From NCBI RefSeq assembly GCF_000384295.1, contig NZ_KB913037.1, positions 1,159,975 through 1,223,974 of the forward strand: a DNA stretch of 64,000 nt, in the 5' to 3' direction. This document shows positions 50,293 to 59,900 of this stretch, one piece after another (positions within the stretch are counted from its first letter, which is position 1; the number at the start of each line of letters is the position of its first letter). Under the pieces are notes generated by a model. The model saw nothing but the letters and a program-made list of their open reading frames with translations, was not told where the DNA came from and made no database searches. The DNA is from Amycolatopsis balhimycina FH 1894. Its GTDB lineage: Bacteria > Actinomycetota > Actinomycetes > Mycobacteriales > Pseudonocardiaceae. A program made the position numbers and the translations under genes.

Positions 50293-50745
50293 CGTCCAGC
50301 ACGTGGATCAGCTGTCACGCACCCGGAATCCCACCGTCAAACTGCTGCACAGAGCCATCGGAACACAGGCACACGACCTCGAACTCCGCCGGCTGGTAAC
50401 AGAGGGGATCATGAGATCCAGTACGGAACGCAAGGTTCTCGGTCGACGCCAGGAGATCTATCGACAGTATCGGCATGGGACGCCACCAGACCACTCGCCT
50501 TGATCGTCCAGATGCCGGAACAGCCGGCCCGGGTCAGCATCGGTGGCGGGTTCATCATTTGCGTTCTTGACGAACTCGGCTCCGCCGACCTGCTCCGAGA
50601 CCACGGGATCAGCGGTACGCACCTGATGCGAGTTGCGAATTCTTTTCGTCCCACACTCCCCGCACCACTCGAGCCGCTGCTCCGGCAACTGCATGAAGCA
50701 GTCGGCTCGATCGTCGACGTGGCTCGATTCTGAGCCGAATCCAGG
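50293..50745. other. Intergenic, no gene recognised
   Basis: Short frames on both strands (for example 50500-50733 plus) lack ribosome sites and family resemblance. GC content is a little lower than in the flanking genes. It lies between convergent genes (epoxide hydrolase and desaturase), so no promoter is expected here. Confidence 0.4.
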
Positions 50746-51810
50746 CTACGCCGCCCACGGAACAGCCAGCCGGAAAATCCTCCGGACGACCGAACCCAAC
50801 TGCCGGGACAAGGAACCCGTGTTGTACGGCAGGTTGTGCCGCTCGCAGATCTCGCGCACCTCCGCGGCGATCTGCGGGTAGCGACGCGAGGGCAGGTCCG
50901 GGAAGAGGTGGTGCTCGATCTGGTGGCTGAGATTTCCCGAAAGCAGGTGGAACAACGGGCTCCCGGTGATGTTGGCAGAACCGAGCATCTGCCGCAGGTA
51001 CCATTTCCCACGGGTCTCGTCTTCGCTTTCCTCCTCGGTGAACACCTCGGTCCCGTCGGGGAAGTGCCCGCAGAAGATGATCGCGAACGCCCAGAGGTTG
51101 CGGATCAGGTTGGCGCCGATGTTCGCGGTCAGCGTCAGCGGCGCCAGCGGGCCGGTGAGCAACGGGAAGACGACGTAGTCCTTCCCCGCCTGGCGGGCGG
51201 TCTTGCGCAGCATCGGGGCCACCAGCGGGCGGACGTCGGCCCAGGAACGCCGGCCCTGCAGGATCCGGTCGACCTCGAGGTCGTGCAGCATGATGCCGTA
51301 TTCGAAGAACAACGCCTGCGCCGCGGCGTAGATCGGGTTGCCGAGGTAGTACGGGTGCCATTCCTGGTCCTCGCTGATCCGCAGGATGCCGTAACCGACG
51401 TCGCGGTCCTTGCCGAGGATGTTGGTGTAGGTGTGGTGCATGAAGTTGTGCGAGCGGCGCCACTGCTCGCCCGGGCACACCATGTCCCATTCGAAGGTCC
51501 GCGAGTTCAGCGCGGGATCCTTCATCCAGTCGTATTGGCCGTGCATGACGTTGTGGCCGATCTCCATGTTGTCGAGGATCTTCGACACCGCCAGCGCGGC
51601 GACCCCGCCGAACCAGGCGGGCGGGAACCAGCCGGCGAACAGCAGTGCCCGGCCCGACACCTCGCACAGCCGCTGCGCCGCGACGACGCCGCGGATGTAG
51701 CCGGCGTCGGCCGCGCCGAGATCCTCGACCACCCGCCGGCGCAGAGTGTCCAGTTCCTTGCCGATCTGCGCGATTTCTTCCGGGTCGAGTTCGGTGGTCG
51801 TCGTGGTCAC
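50746..51810 (-). CDS. Membrane fatty acid desaturase (DesA3-like)
   Basis: The 354-aa product has the three histidine boxes: HNVMHGQYDW (HxxxH), RRSHNFMHHTYTN (HxxHH) and SHQIEHHLFPDLPS (QxxHH), with hydrophobic segments between. It matches actinobacterial acyl-CoA delta-9 desaturases (DesA3/stearoyl-CoA type), which introduce a double bond into membrane fatty acids using a reductase partner not seen here. ATG 51810 with GGAGA upstream. Single gene. A role in temperature or membrane adaptation is likely. Confidence 0.9.
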   Translation of the reverse strand: MTTTTTELDPEEIAQIGKELDTLRRRVVEDLGAADAGYIRGVVAAQRLCEVSGRALLFAGWFPPAWFGGVAALAVSKILDNMEIGHNVMHGQYDWMKDPALNSRTFEWDMVCPGEQWRRSHNFMHHTYTNILGKDRDVGYGILRISEDQEWHPYYLGNPIYAAAQALFFEYGIMLHDLEVDRILQGRRSWADVRPLVAPMLRKTARQAGKDYVVFPLLTGPLAPLTLTANIGANLIRNLWAFAIIFCGHFPDGTEVFTEEESEDETRGKWYLRQMLGSANITGSPLFHLLSGNLSHQIEHHLFPDLPSRRYPQIAAEVREICERHNLPYNTGSLSRQLGSVVRRIFRLAVPWAA

Positions 51811-52165
51811 GGCACATCTCCTCGGGTTGGCACGGTGTCGGACCCCGGATCAGGTGATGTGCGTCCACCATCCGGCGGAACTCGGAACGGCGACGATTTC
51901 GGACGGCGGCATTGCCGGTCCCCTCGGCCCGCTGGAATTCGCGGTCGCCGAGGTCCGGGGCACGAGCACCCAGCGTAGATCCGCCGGCCGGCGAAGTAGT
52001 CGACCAGGCGGGTGGTGCGGGGAGACGTTCCGCACTCCGCTTCGCAGCCCCGCCGCGGGGGCTACCATGGAGAGTCCGGCTGCGTTGACACCGCGTCAGC
52101 CGGAGGCGCGCGTCCCGCCCCGACCCCCGGCGGCGCCACCGGCAGCCGATACCGGCGGAGGACAG
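51811..52165. other. Intergenic with promoter region of the leader/small-protein unit
   Basis: No gene. Contains GGCTACCATGGAGAGTCCGG (52060-52079), shared with the second copy of the leader unit at 62866. TACCAT there fits a -10 hexamer. It also contains the likely promoter of the desaturase gene near 51830. Confidence 0.4.
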
Positions 52166-52222
52166 ATGACCACTGCGACCTCTCGATGCCCCAGCTGCCC
52201 ACGCCCGTCTCCGCGCCGATGA
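52166..52222 (+). CDS. 18-aa leader peptide ORF (copy 1)
   Basis: ATG with CGGAGGAC upstream opens MTTATSRCPSCPRPSPRR, ending in a TGA that overlaps the ATG of the next gene (ATGA). A second locus at 62909 encodes MTTATSRYPSSPPAAPCR with the same ribosome site, same length and the same ATGA overlap. Length, first seven residues and overlap are conserved between copies, which indicates a translated leader coupled to the 59-aa protein. Confidence 0.6.
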   Translation: MTTATSRCPSCPRPSPRR

Positions 52223-52398
52223 GGCGCGCCGCGCCACGACCACTCCCGGAGACCGGCTACGAGCTCACCCGCGACCAGCGCTACCACGGTGCCCGGGTGG
52301 TGGCGTCGGCGGCGATCGACGCCGAAGACTGCGCGTTGCTGCTCGCCGCGCTCGGGCTCGAACCCGCCGACGGCATCGCATCCGCGCCGGGTTCGTGA
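52219..52398 (+). CDS. Small conserved protein (copy 1), unknown function
   Basis: The 59-aa product reads ...YELTRDQRYHGARVVASAAI then DAEDCALLLAALGLEPADGI. It is nearly identical over the core to the 61-aa product at 62962. Both begin at ATGAGGCG, with the ATG overlapping the stop of an 18-aa leader. Short helical acidic protein, probably cytosolic; I recognise it as a recurring actinobacterial small protein but know no function. Followed by decayed sequence. Confidence 0.75.
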   Translation: MRRAAPRPLPETGYELTRDQRYHGARVVASAAIDAEDCALLLAALGLEPADGIASAPGS

Positions 52399-52750
52399 AG
52401 GCGAGGCCTCGATCCTGCGGGGTGAGCAACCTGAGATGGATCTTGGGTTCTTATCATCCGGCGGGGATCGCCGACCGGCTGGCCGGCTTCCTCACCAACA
52501 CGCCGGCCCGCAGCCCGATCGAAGCCGCGTTCGCGGTGACCGACTTGCGCGACGGGCACCAGGCGAGGATCGGCTCGCTCCGGCTCACCAGCCGGGCCGT
52601 GTCGCACGGCATGCCGGCCGGTTCCTCACCCCGGAGCAAGCGGTGACCCGCGCTTCGGCCCGGTTCGGCGGGCCCGTCGAACACGCCGCCCCCGGGGCGA
52701 CTTTCTCGGTCGGCGGAGCCACGACCGCGTCGGTGCGCTCGACGAGCTGA
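52395..52750 (+). pseudogene. Frameshifted remnant of an unrecognised gene
   Basis: One frame reads ADRLAGFLTNTPARSPIEAA then FAVTDLRDGHQARIGSLRLT (52450-52620) and the sense continues in another frame as GRFLTPEQAVTRASARFGGP (52615-52690). The two fit as one protein of about 110 residues with a frameshift near 52620. Family not recognised. No clear ribosome site. Confidence 0.4.
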
Positions 52751-52898
52751 TCGCGCCCGCAGTAGCGCTCAGTGAGCCATACCGTTCCTCGGTGCGGTTG
52801 TGCGTCGTTGCGGAGCATGCCGCAACAGCCGAGGCGGACGTAGTTGGATACCCACTCACCGGTCTTGTCCGCGGCAAAGAGTTTGCGCTACCGTGACC

Positions 52899-52912
52899 TG
52901 GGAGCGCTCCCA
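52899..52912. promoter_or_regulatory. CebR-type box TGGGAGCGCTCCCA
   Basis: This perfect 14-bp palindrome equals the known operator of CebR, the LacI-family repressor that responds to cellobiose/cellotriose in Streptomyces and relatives. It lies 181 bp upstream of the secreted PQQ-type sugar dehydrogenase gene, close to likely promoter sequence. No cebR gene is present in the window. Confidence 0.75.
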
Positions 52913-53092
52913 GTCGCTGGCTCAGCGCCCTCGCCGCTCGGTACGCACCCTGCTCGCAAGGAGGCGATGCATGGCTCTCCGTGCGCAAAGCCTTGTGGGC
53001 CGGCACTTCGGGACGCGCCGACGGCCGCCAGGGCATGAGGCCGCCTACCTCTGTCAGCGACAACAAAGCGAATTCCTTGAGAGAGGAACACC

Positions 53093-55204
53093 ATGCGAGA
53101 TACCCCGGGAAGGAAGCGCACGGTCGCCCGCTCGGGCCTCCGCGCGGTGTGCACAGTGGTGCTGCTGGGCCTGGGTGCCGTGCTTCCGTCACCGGTCGCG
53201 TCGGCCGCCACCGTGGACACCCACGGCTCGTACGTGTTGGTCAACCGCAACAGCGGCAAGGCGCTGGAAGTGTCCGGAGGCGCCACCTACGAGGGTGCCA
53301 GGATCACCCAGCGCACCCGCGACGACCGCGTCTCGCAGCAGTGGCAGTTCGTCGACTCCGGCGGCGGCAATTACCGCATCAAGTCCAAGCACAGCGCCAA
53401 GGTCCTGAGCTTTCCCTCCACCGCCGACCGGGCCGGCCTGGTGCAGAGCGCCGACGCCGACCGAGCGGGCCAGCAGTTCCGGCTGGCCGGCTCCGCCGGC
53501 GGCGACGTACGCCTGCTCAACCGGGCCAGTGGCAAGGCCGTGGACGTGCTGAACTCCTCCACCGCCGACGGTGCGCGGGTCGTCCAGCTGCCCGACGCCG
53601 ACGGCGCCAATCAGCGGTGGCAGCTGGTCAGGATCGGCGACGACACGACGCCACCGACCCCGCCGGCCAACCCCCGCACCTCGAACCTGACGTGCACCGG
53701 GGTGACGTTGTCGTGGTCGGCGTCGTCCGATGACGTCGCGGTGGCGTTCTACGACGTCTACCACGACGGACAGCTGATAACGTCGGTGCCGGGTACGGCC
53801 CTGTCCGCCGACCTGACCGTCGTGCCGGGGGCCACCTGGGGCCTGTACGTCAACGCCCGCGACGCCGCGGGCAACGTCTCCCAGGCCAGCTCCACGGTCC
53901 CCGTCACCGTGCCGCAGTGCCAGGCCGACACCGAGCCGCCCACCACCCCCGCCGGCGTGACGGCGGCGACGTCGGGGACCACGGTCACCGTGCGCTGGAC
54001 GGCGGCCACCGACAACGTCGGCGTCACCGGCTACGAGGTGCTCCGCGACGGCACCGTGGCCGGCTCGGCCGGCGGCGCGGCCACGACCTCGTTCACCGAC
54101 AGCGGCCTGGCCGCGAACACCCGCTACCAGTACCAGGTGCGGGCGCGCGACGCCCAGGGCAACCGGTCGGCCCCGAGCCCGGCGGTCGCGGTCACCACGG
54201 GCTCCTCCTGCGCCACGGCGCTGTGCTCGGTCACCAGGGTCACCACCGAGACCGACCTGCCGTGGGGGCTGACCACCCTGCCCGACGGACAGGTGCTCTA
54301 CAGCCGCCGCGACACCTTCGAAATCGTCCGCCTCGACCCCGCCACCGGCACGAAGACCGTGGCCGGACGGATGCCGGACGTCTCGGGAACCGACGGGGAG
54401 GGCGGGGTCCTGGGCCTCGCCGTGGCCACCGATTTCGCGAGCGACCCGTGGCTGTACGTCATGCACACCAGCTCGACCGACAACCGGGTGGTGCGCGTCC
54501 GCTACACCGGTGGCGTCCTCACCGGCACCCCGCAGGTGCTGCTCACCGGCATCCCGCGCAACAAGTACCACAACGGCGGCCGGCTGCGCTTCGGGCCCGA
54601 CGGCAAGCTCTACATCTCGACCGGCGACGGCCAGAACGGCGACTGGGCCCAGGACCTCACCAGCCTCGCCGGCAAGGTCCTGCGCATCAACCGCGACGGC
54701 AGCATTCCCTCGGACAACCCCTTCGGCACCCCGGTGTGGAGCTACGGCCACCGCAACCCGCAAGGCCTGGCCTTCGACTCCCAGGGCCGGCTCTGGGAAC
54801 AGGAGTTCGGGAACTCCATAATGGACGAAACCAACCTGATCGTCCGCGGCGGCAACTACGGCTGGCCCCGCTGCGAGGGCACCTCGGGCAGCTGCGGCGA
54901 ACCCGGCTTCGTCGCGCCCAAGCACACCTATCCCGTCGCCGAGGGTTCGTGCAGCGGCATCGCCGTGGTCCGCACCGGCCTCTACATCGCCTGCGAGCGC
55001 GGAACGCGGCTGTACCGGGCCGAAATCTCCGGTGACAGCCTGACCGACGTCCAGCAGTACCTCAACGGCACGTACGGGCGGCTGCGCACCGTGGAACCGT
55101 CCGCCGACGGCGGCCTGTGGCTGACCACCAGCAACTACGGCGACAAGGACAGCATCCCGGACAACAGCAACGAAAGCATCCTCAAGGTCGAGCTCGGACG
55201 GTGA
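53093..55204 (+). CDS. Secreted ricin-lectin / Fn3 / PQQ-type sugar dehydrogenase
   Basis: The 703-aa product has a signal peptide (about 1-36, ending PVASAAT). Then come a ricin-B-type lectin domain (about 40-180; SYVLVNRNSGKALEVSGGAT, QQWQF and QRWQLV repeats), two fibronectin III domains (about 190-370; TPPANPRTSNLTCTGVTLSW, GVTAATSGTTVTVRWTAATD), and a six-bladed glucose/sorbosone-dehydrogenase propeller (about 380-700; LPWGLTTLPDGQVLYSRRDT, KYHNGGRLRFGPDGKLYIST, WSYGHRNPQGLAFDSQGRLW, EQEFGNS). The last domain resembles PQQ-dependent pyranose dehydrogenases (AA12-like). It would oxidise sugars outside the cell while bound to polysaccharide. ATG with GAGAGGA upstream; a CebR box lies upstream, and a secreted lactonase gene follows. 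Confidence 0.9.
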   Translation: MRDTPGRKRTVARSGLRAVCTVVLLGLGAVLPSPVASAATVDTHGSYVLVNRNSGKALEVSGGATYEGARITQRTRDDRVSQQWQFVDSGGGNYRIKSKHSAKVLSFPSTADRAGLVQSADADRAGQQFRLAGSAGGDVRLLNRASGKAVDVLNSSTADGARVVQLPDADGANQRWQLVRIGDDTTPPTPPANPRTSNLTCTGVTLSWSASSDDVAVAFYDVYHDGQLITSVPGTALSADLTVVPGATWGLYVNARDAAGNVSQASSTVPVTVPQCQADTEPPTTPAGVTAATSGTTVTVRWTAATDNVGVTGYEVLRDGTVAGSAGGAATTSFTDSGLAANTRYQYQVRARDAQGNRSAPSPAVAVTTGSSCATALCSVTRVTTETDLPWGLTTLPDGQVLYSRRDTFEIVRLDPATGTKTVAGRMPDVSGTDGEGGVLGLAVATDFASDPWLYVMHTSSTDNRVVRVRYTGGVLTGTPQVLLTGIPRNKYHNGGRLRFGPDGKLYISTGDGQNGDWAQDLTSLAGKVLRINRDGSIPSDNPFGTPVWSYGHRNPQGLAFDSQGRLWEQEFGNSIMDETNLIVRGGNYGWPRCEGTSGSCGEPGFVAPKHTYPVAEGSCSGIAVVRTGLYIACERGTRLYRAEISGDSLTDVQQYLNGTYGRLRTVEPSADGGLWLTTSNYGDKDSIPDNSNESILKVELGR

Positions 55205-55234
55205 ACCCCGGCCGCTCACGAAAGGAGAGCCGTC

Positions 55235-56242
55235 ATGGCTCACCGCAGGACACTTGACTGTCGCAAGTGGACGGTACCGGCGGCGGCGATCGTCCTCGCG
55301 GGCGTGGTGGCGCCCGCGACGTCCGGCGCCACCACGTCCGCACCGTGCACACCGGGAGCGACCTACGGTTCGCCGTTGCCGAGCCAGGCGGTGGCGTCCC
55401 AGCTCATCCGGGGAGGGTTCACCTTCCTCGAAGGGCCCACCTGGGACCAGCGGACGGGCACCCTGCTGCTGTCGAACATGCAGAACCCCACCGGTCCCCA
55501 AGGCGTGCAGCCCTCGGCTGTGCTCCGATACACGCCGCCCGCGACCTTCGAGACGTTCATCGCCGACTCCGGCAGCAACGGCCTGGCGATCACCGCCGAC
55601 GGCACGCGGGTGCTCGCCGCCACCCACGACAACCGCACCGTGTCCGCCTACAGCCTGACCGACCGCAGCCGGACGACGGTCGCGGCGAACTACCTCGGCC
55701 GAGCGTTCAACTCACCGAACGACCTGACCATCGGCCGCGACGGCACCACCTACTTCAGTGATCCCAACTACCAGCGCGGCAACCGCGCCGACGAGCAAGG
55801 CGGCCGGACCAGTGTCTTCCGCGTCCACGACGGTGTGGTCAGCCTCGTCGACGACACGCTGCCGCAGCCGAACGGCGTCGTCCTGTCCCCCGACGGCAGG
55901 ACGCTCTACGTGGGGGCCACCGGCGCCAACGCGATCATGAGGTACACCGTCTTCCCCGACGGCACCACCGGCAACCGCGCGACGTTCGCGAGCATGAGGA
56001 CACCCGACGGCGCGACCATCGACTGCGCGGGCAACCTGTACTGGGCCTCCTACGACGAAGGGCTCGTCCACGTCTTCTCCCCGTCAGGTGCCCAGCTCGG
56101 CACCATCTCCGCCGGTCGCAACACCACCAACGCGGCGTTCGGCGGACCGGACGGGCGGACCCTGTACCTCACCTCCGGTGTTTCCGGTGGCGGGTTCGGC
56201 CTGTACCAGACGCACCTCAACGTGCCCGGCAACCCCTACTGA
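55235..56242 (+). CDS. Secreted SMP-30/gluconolactonase-like protein
   Basis: The 335-aa product has a signal peptide (VPAAAIVLAGVVAPATSGAT). The rest is a beta-propeller of the SMP-30/gluconolactonase type: GFTFLEGPTWDQRTGTLLLS, NSPNDLTIGRDGTTYFSDPN and PNGVVLSPDGRTLYVGATGA, with the conserved Glu, Asn and Asp metal ligands. 30 bp after the sugar dehydrogenase, with AAAGGAGAG upstream. It could hydrolyse the aldonolactone made by that enzyme. Confidence 0.88.
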   Translation: MAHRRTLDCRKWTVPAAAIVLAGVVAPATSGATTSAPCTPGATYGSPLPSQAVASQLIRGGFTFLEGPTWDQRTGTLLLSNMQNPTGPQGVQPSAVLRYTPPATFETFIADSGSNGLAITADGTRVLAATHDNRTVSAYSLTDRSRTTVAANYLGRAFNSPNDLTIGRDGTTYFSDPNYQRGNRADEQGGRTSVFRVHDGVVSLVDDTLPQPNGVVLSPDGRTLYVGATGANAIMRYTVFPDGTTGNRATFASMRTPDGATIDCAGNLYWASYDEGLVHVFSPSGAQLGTISAGRNTTNAAFGGPDGRTLYLTSGVSGGGFGLYQTHLNVPGNPY

Positions 56243-56970
56243 GTGCCGTTTTCTCCGGCGAGTGCCTGATACACCGGCCGGAGCAGCTCGGTGACGTCTT
56301 CGCCGCCCGCCGTGATCGCGAACGGCGGAGCCTGGTCCACCAGCGCGTCGGACGACGTTCGCGGGCCGTGCAATGGCGCCGCGCCGCCCAGGCCCGGGGC
56401 CTGACCGCAGTCGAAGAAGGTGTCCATGACTTCGGTCAGGGCCGGGGACCTGTCGTCAGGATCGAGCGGCTCGGCCGAGATGAGCCGGTTCTTCAGCTCC
56501 TCCAGCAGCGCTTCGCGGTCCCGGCCGCGCAGAGCGAGAATCGTGAACGGATCGTCGCCGACCCGCGCCACCAGCGCGGAGAACACGGCGTTCAGGTGGC
56601 CGCACGGCACCTCGGCGTCCGGGCAGGTGCAGTCCAGTGACACCTCCCGCGCCGACGACGGGAACAACGGCAGCCGGACCGCTTTGAAGGTCTCTTCGAC
56701 GTCACGGGGCAGCTCGCCGCTGAGCAGCAGGACCGTGGACGACGCTTTGGCGGCGAGGGCGTGGGTGATCGCCGCCCAGTCCGCTTTCCCGAACGCCGTC
56801 AGTCCGATTCGGACCTGGTAAGGCCGGTCGTCCCGCACCTCGGCGTCGACGCGCCCGGCGCCGACCTCCATCGACACGACGCGCCCCTGGCCGCGAGCGG
56901 GCAGGAGGACGCCGATCGCCGTCAACGCCCGGATGAACCGCTTCGGCCACCACGGGAGCGGCTCAGTCAT
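56236..56970 (-). CDS. SWIM zinc-finger protein
   Basis: The 244-aa product contains a SWIM motif (VSLDCTCPDAEVPCGHLNAV, CxCx(n)CxHxN type) at about residues 115-135 inside a helical SWIM-domain framework starting WWPKRFIRALTAIGVLL. SWIM proteins accompany SNF2 helicases in bacteria. Its start overlaps the end of the SNF2 gene by 8 bp, so they are coupled. It is convergent with and overlaps the lactonase gene by 7 bp. Confidence 0.88.
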   Translation of the reverse strand: MTEPLPWWPKRFIRALTAIGVLLPARGQGRVVSMEVGAGRVDAEVRDDRPYQVRIGLTAFGKADWAAITHALAAKASSTVLLLSGELPRDVEETFKAVRLPLFPSSAREVSLDCTCPDAEVPCGHLNAVFSALVARVGDDPFTILALRGRDREALLEELKNRLISAEPLDPDDRSPALTEVMDTFFDCGQAPGLGGAAPLHGPRTSSDALVDQAPPFAITAGGEDVTELLRPVYQALAGENGTQ

Positions 56971-59900
56971 CGATCGCCTCCTCCCCCAGGGTGAGCACCC
57001 CGCGCAGCGCGTCCGTGGACAGTTCGGTGAGCCAGCCTTCGCCCTCGCCGACGACCATTCCCGCGAGCGCGCGCTTCTTGGCGATCAGGGTGTCGATGCG
57101 TTCCTCGATGGTGCCCGGGCAGACGAACTTCCGGACCTGGACGGTGCGTCCCTGCCCGATCCGGAACGCCCGGTCGGTGGCCTGGTTCTCCACGGCCGGG
57201 TTCCACCAGCGGTCCAGGTGCAGGACCTGGCTGGCGGCGGTCAGCGTGAGCCCGGAGCCGCCTGCCTTGAGCGAGAGCAGGAGGATCCGCGGCCCGTCGC
57301 CGGACTGGAAGCGTTCCACGATCGCGTCTCGTGCCCCTTTTGCCAGGCCGCCGTGCAAAAACGCGACTTCGGTGCCGAGCCGGTCCGACAGATGAGGCAC
57401 GAGCATGTGGCCGAATTCGGTGTACTGCGTGAAGCACAGCACCCGATCGCCCGACGCCAGGATTTCCGCCAGGATCTCTTCGAGGCGGACGACTTTGCCG
57501 GAGCGGTGCCCGATCGGGGAACCGTCGTGCAGCAGGTGCGCGGGGTGGTTGCAGACCTGCTTGAGTTTCGTGATCGCGGCGAGGATGTTGCCGCGGCGCT
57601 TGATGCCGTGGCTGTTCTCGATCTTCTTCATCATCTCGTCGACGATCGCGCTGTACAGCGTGCCCTGCTCGCGGGTGAGCCGGTATTCCTGCCGGATTTC
57701 GAGCTTTTCCGGCAGCTCGGGGACGATCGCGGGGTCCGTCTTCACCCGGCGCAGCAGGTACGGCTGCGTGAGCCGGCGCAGAACGGCGGCCGTGGCGGTG
57801 TCGCCCCGGCGCTCGATCGGGACCGCGAACCGTTGCCGGAACTCGAACCTGCTGCCGAGCAGCCCGGGGTTGAGCAGGTCCAGCACCGACCACAGGTCGG
57901 CCAGCCGGTTTTCCACCGGGGTGCCGGTCAGCGCGAGCCGGTGCCCGGCCGTGAACCGGCGCACCGCCTTGGCCGTCGCGGTGTCGGCGTTCTTGATGGC
58001 GTGCGCTTCGTCGAGCACCAGGCGTCGCCAGTCGAACCGCTCGAGTTCGCCGGCGTCCCGGGCGGCGGTGGGGTAGGTCGTGACGACGAGGTCGGCCGCG
58101 GCGACCTGCTCGGCGAGCGCGTCCCCCCGCGCGCGGGCGCTGCCGTGGTGGGCGAGGACACGCAGGCCGGGAGCGAAGTTCGCCGCCTCCCGCTGCCACA
58201 TGCCGACCAGCGACATCGGGCACAGCACCAACGTCGGCCGGCGATCGTCGTGCGCCCGTTCGACGGCCTCGAGCGCCAGCGTCTGGACCGTTTTGCCGAG
58301 GCCCATGTCGTCGGCCAGGCACGCACCGAGCCCCAGCGCCGACATGAACGCCAGCCAGGCGACCCCCCGCTGTTGGTAGGGGCGCAGCGTGGCCCGGAAC
58401 GACGGCGGCAGCTCGACCGGCCGCAGGGTGTGGCCGACCCGCTCGGCCAGGACGTCCCCGACCCAGCCGTCGGCGCTGACGTCGGTGACCGGGAGCGGTG
58501 TCTCGCGCGTGAGGTGGACCAGCTCCAGCAGCTCGGCCGCGGTGGGGCGGTCGGGGCGCCGGTTCGGGTCGCGGCGCAGGAACTCGAGGCCGGCGCGGAG
58601 CCGGTCGGCATCGACGCTGATCCACCTCCCCCTCAGCCGCACCAGCGGTGTCTTCGCCGCGACGAGCCTGGCCAGTTCCTCCTCGCCGAGCTCGTCGTCG
58701 CCCACCGCGAGCGCCCAGCGGAACCCGCCCAGCTCGTCGCGGCCGACCCGGCTGCGAGCGACGACCTGTTCGGCGGGCGTGCTGCGGACGGACAGCCGGA
58801 GCCCGAGCCGGCGCCTGCCGTCCCAGGTGGCCGGAAGCTGCACTTCGAAGCCGGCCTCGATCAGCCGGGTCGCGCCCGAGGTGAGGAACTGTTCGGCTTC
58901 CTCGACAGTCAGGTCGTACTCGGACGGCTGGGTCCTGCGCAACGCCGGCGCCAGCACCGGTTCCACCAGCGCGGCCCGGCCCAGTTCGGCGACGAACAGC
59001 CCTCTCGGGTCCCTGACCAGCCCGTTCGCCCCGCCTGACCAGATCTGCCCGGCCGGCAGCAGCAAGCTCGGATCGGCCGTCGCACGCAGCAGGAACTGCA
59101 GCTGCCACTTGGTGCCGTCGCCGGTCTGGTCGTCGGGATCGTCCGCGTCCGGCTGACGCAGCGTGCCGGCTTCGGCCAGCCGGAAACACGCCCGGCCGTC
59201 GACGACGTCGGTGTCGGCGACCTCGTCCCACTTCGCGACGGCGTCGGCCAGGACACCGAGCTCTCCCAGCGGCAGCTCGACGCGGGGAGCGCCGCCCTGC
59301 AAAGCGGACAGCCACACCCCGGCCGCACCCCGGCCCCCGCGCAGGTCGACGGGCGGATCCGCCCGCGCCAGCCGGTCCCGGACCGCCGCGTCGACCAGGG
59401 TGTGCAGGGCATCGGTGACGAGCGCGCGCGGCGAGGCCCCGGTGAGCGGCGCGATCTGCTCGGCCCGCCCGACCGGCGGCATGGCCGCGACCAGCGCGTC
59501 GAACGCGACGAAATCCACGCCCTGGAGCACCGGGCGCCACCGGGCCTCCGCCACGTCGCCCTGGCGGACCAGCGTCGGCAGCACTCGCCCGCGCCGCACC
59601 AGATCCGCGGCCAGGCGGGCCACCGCCCGCAGGTAGGTGACCGAAGCGCCGTACGTGGCCGAGTCGTCGAGGTCGTCCAGCTCGGTCGCGTCCACGACCA
59701 ACGCCGGCACCGACCACGGCCGCAGCGTCGGCGCCGGGCCCCGCCTTTTGCCGCCCGGCTCGGAGGAGGCGAGCGGCCGGTTCACCCGCGACGGGAGCAG
59801 CAACGTCACCGACGTGGGCTTGCCGGGATGCAGCGCGGTCAGGTTCGCGCTGGAGACCGCGAACGGATGCGGAAGCGCGATCTGTGCCGAACGACTCGAC

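Noticed and set aside
53189..55627. 812-aa minus-strand open frame opposite the sugar dehydrogenase
   Set aside because: Antisense artefact; the plus strand has a signal peptide and four recognisable domains.
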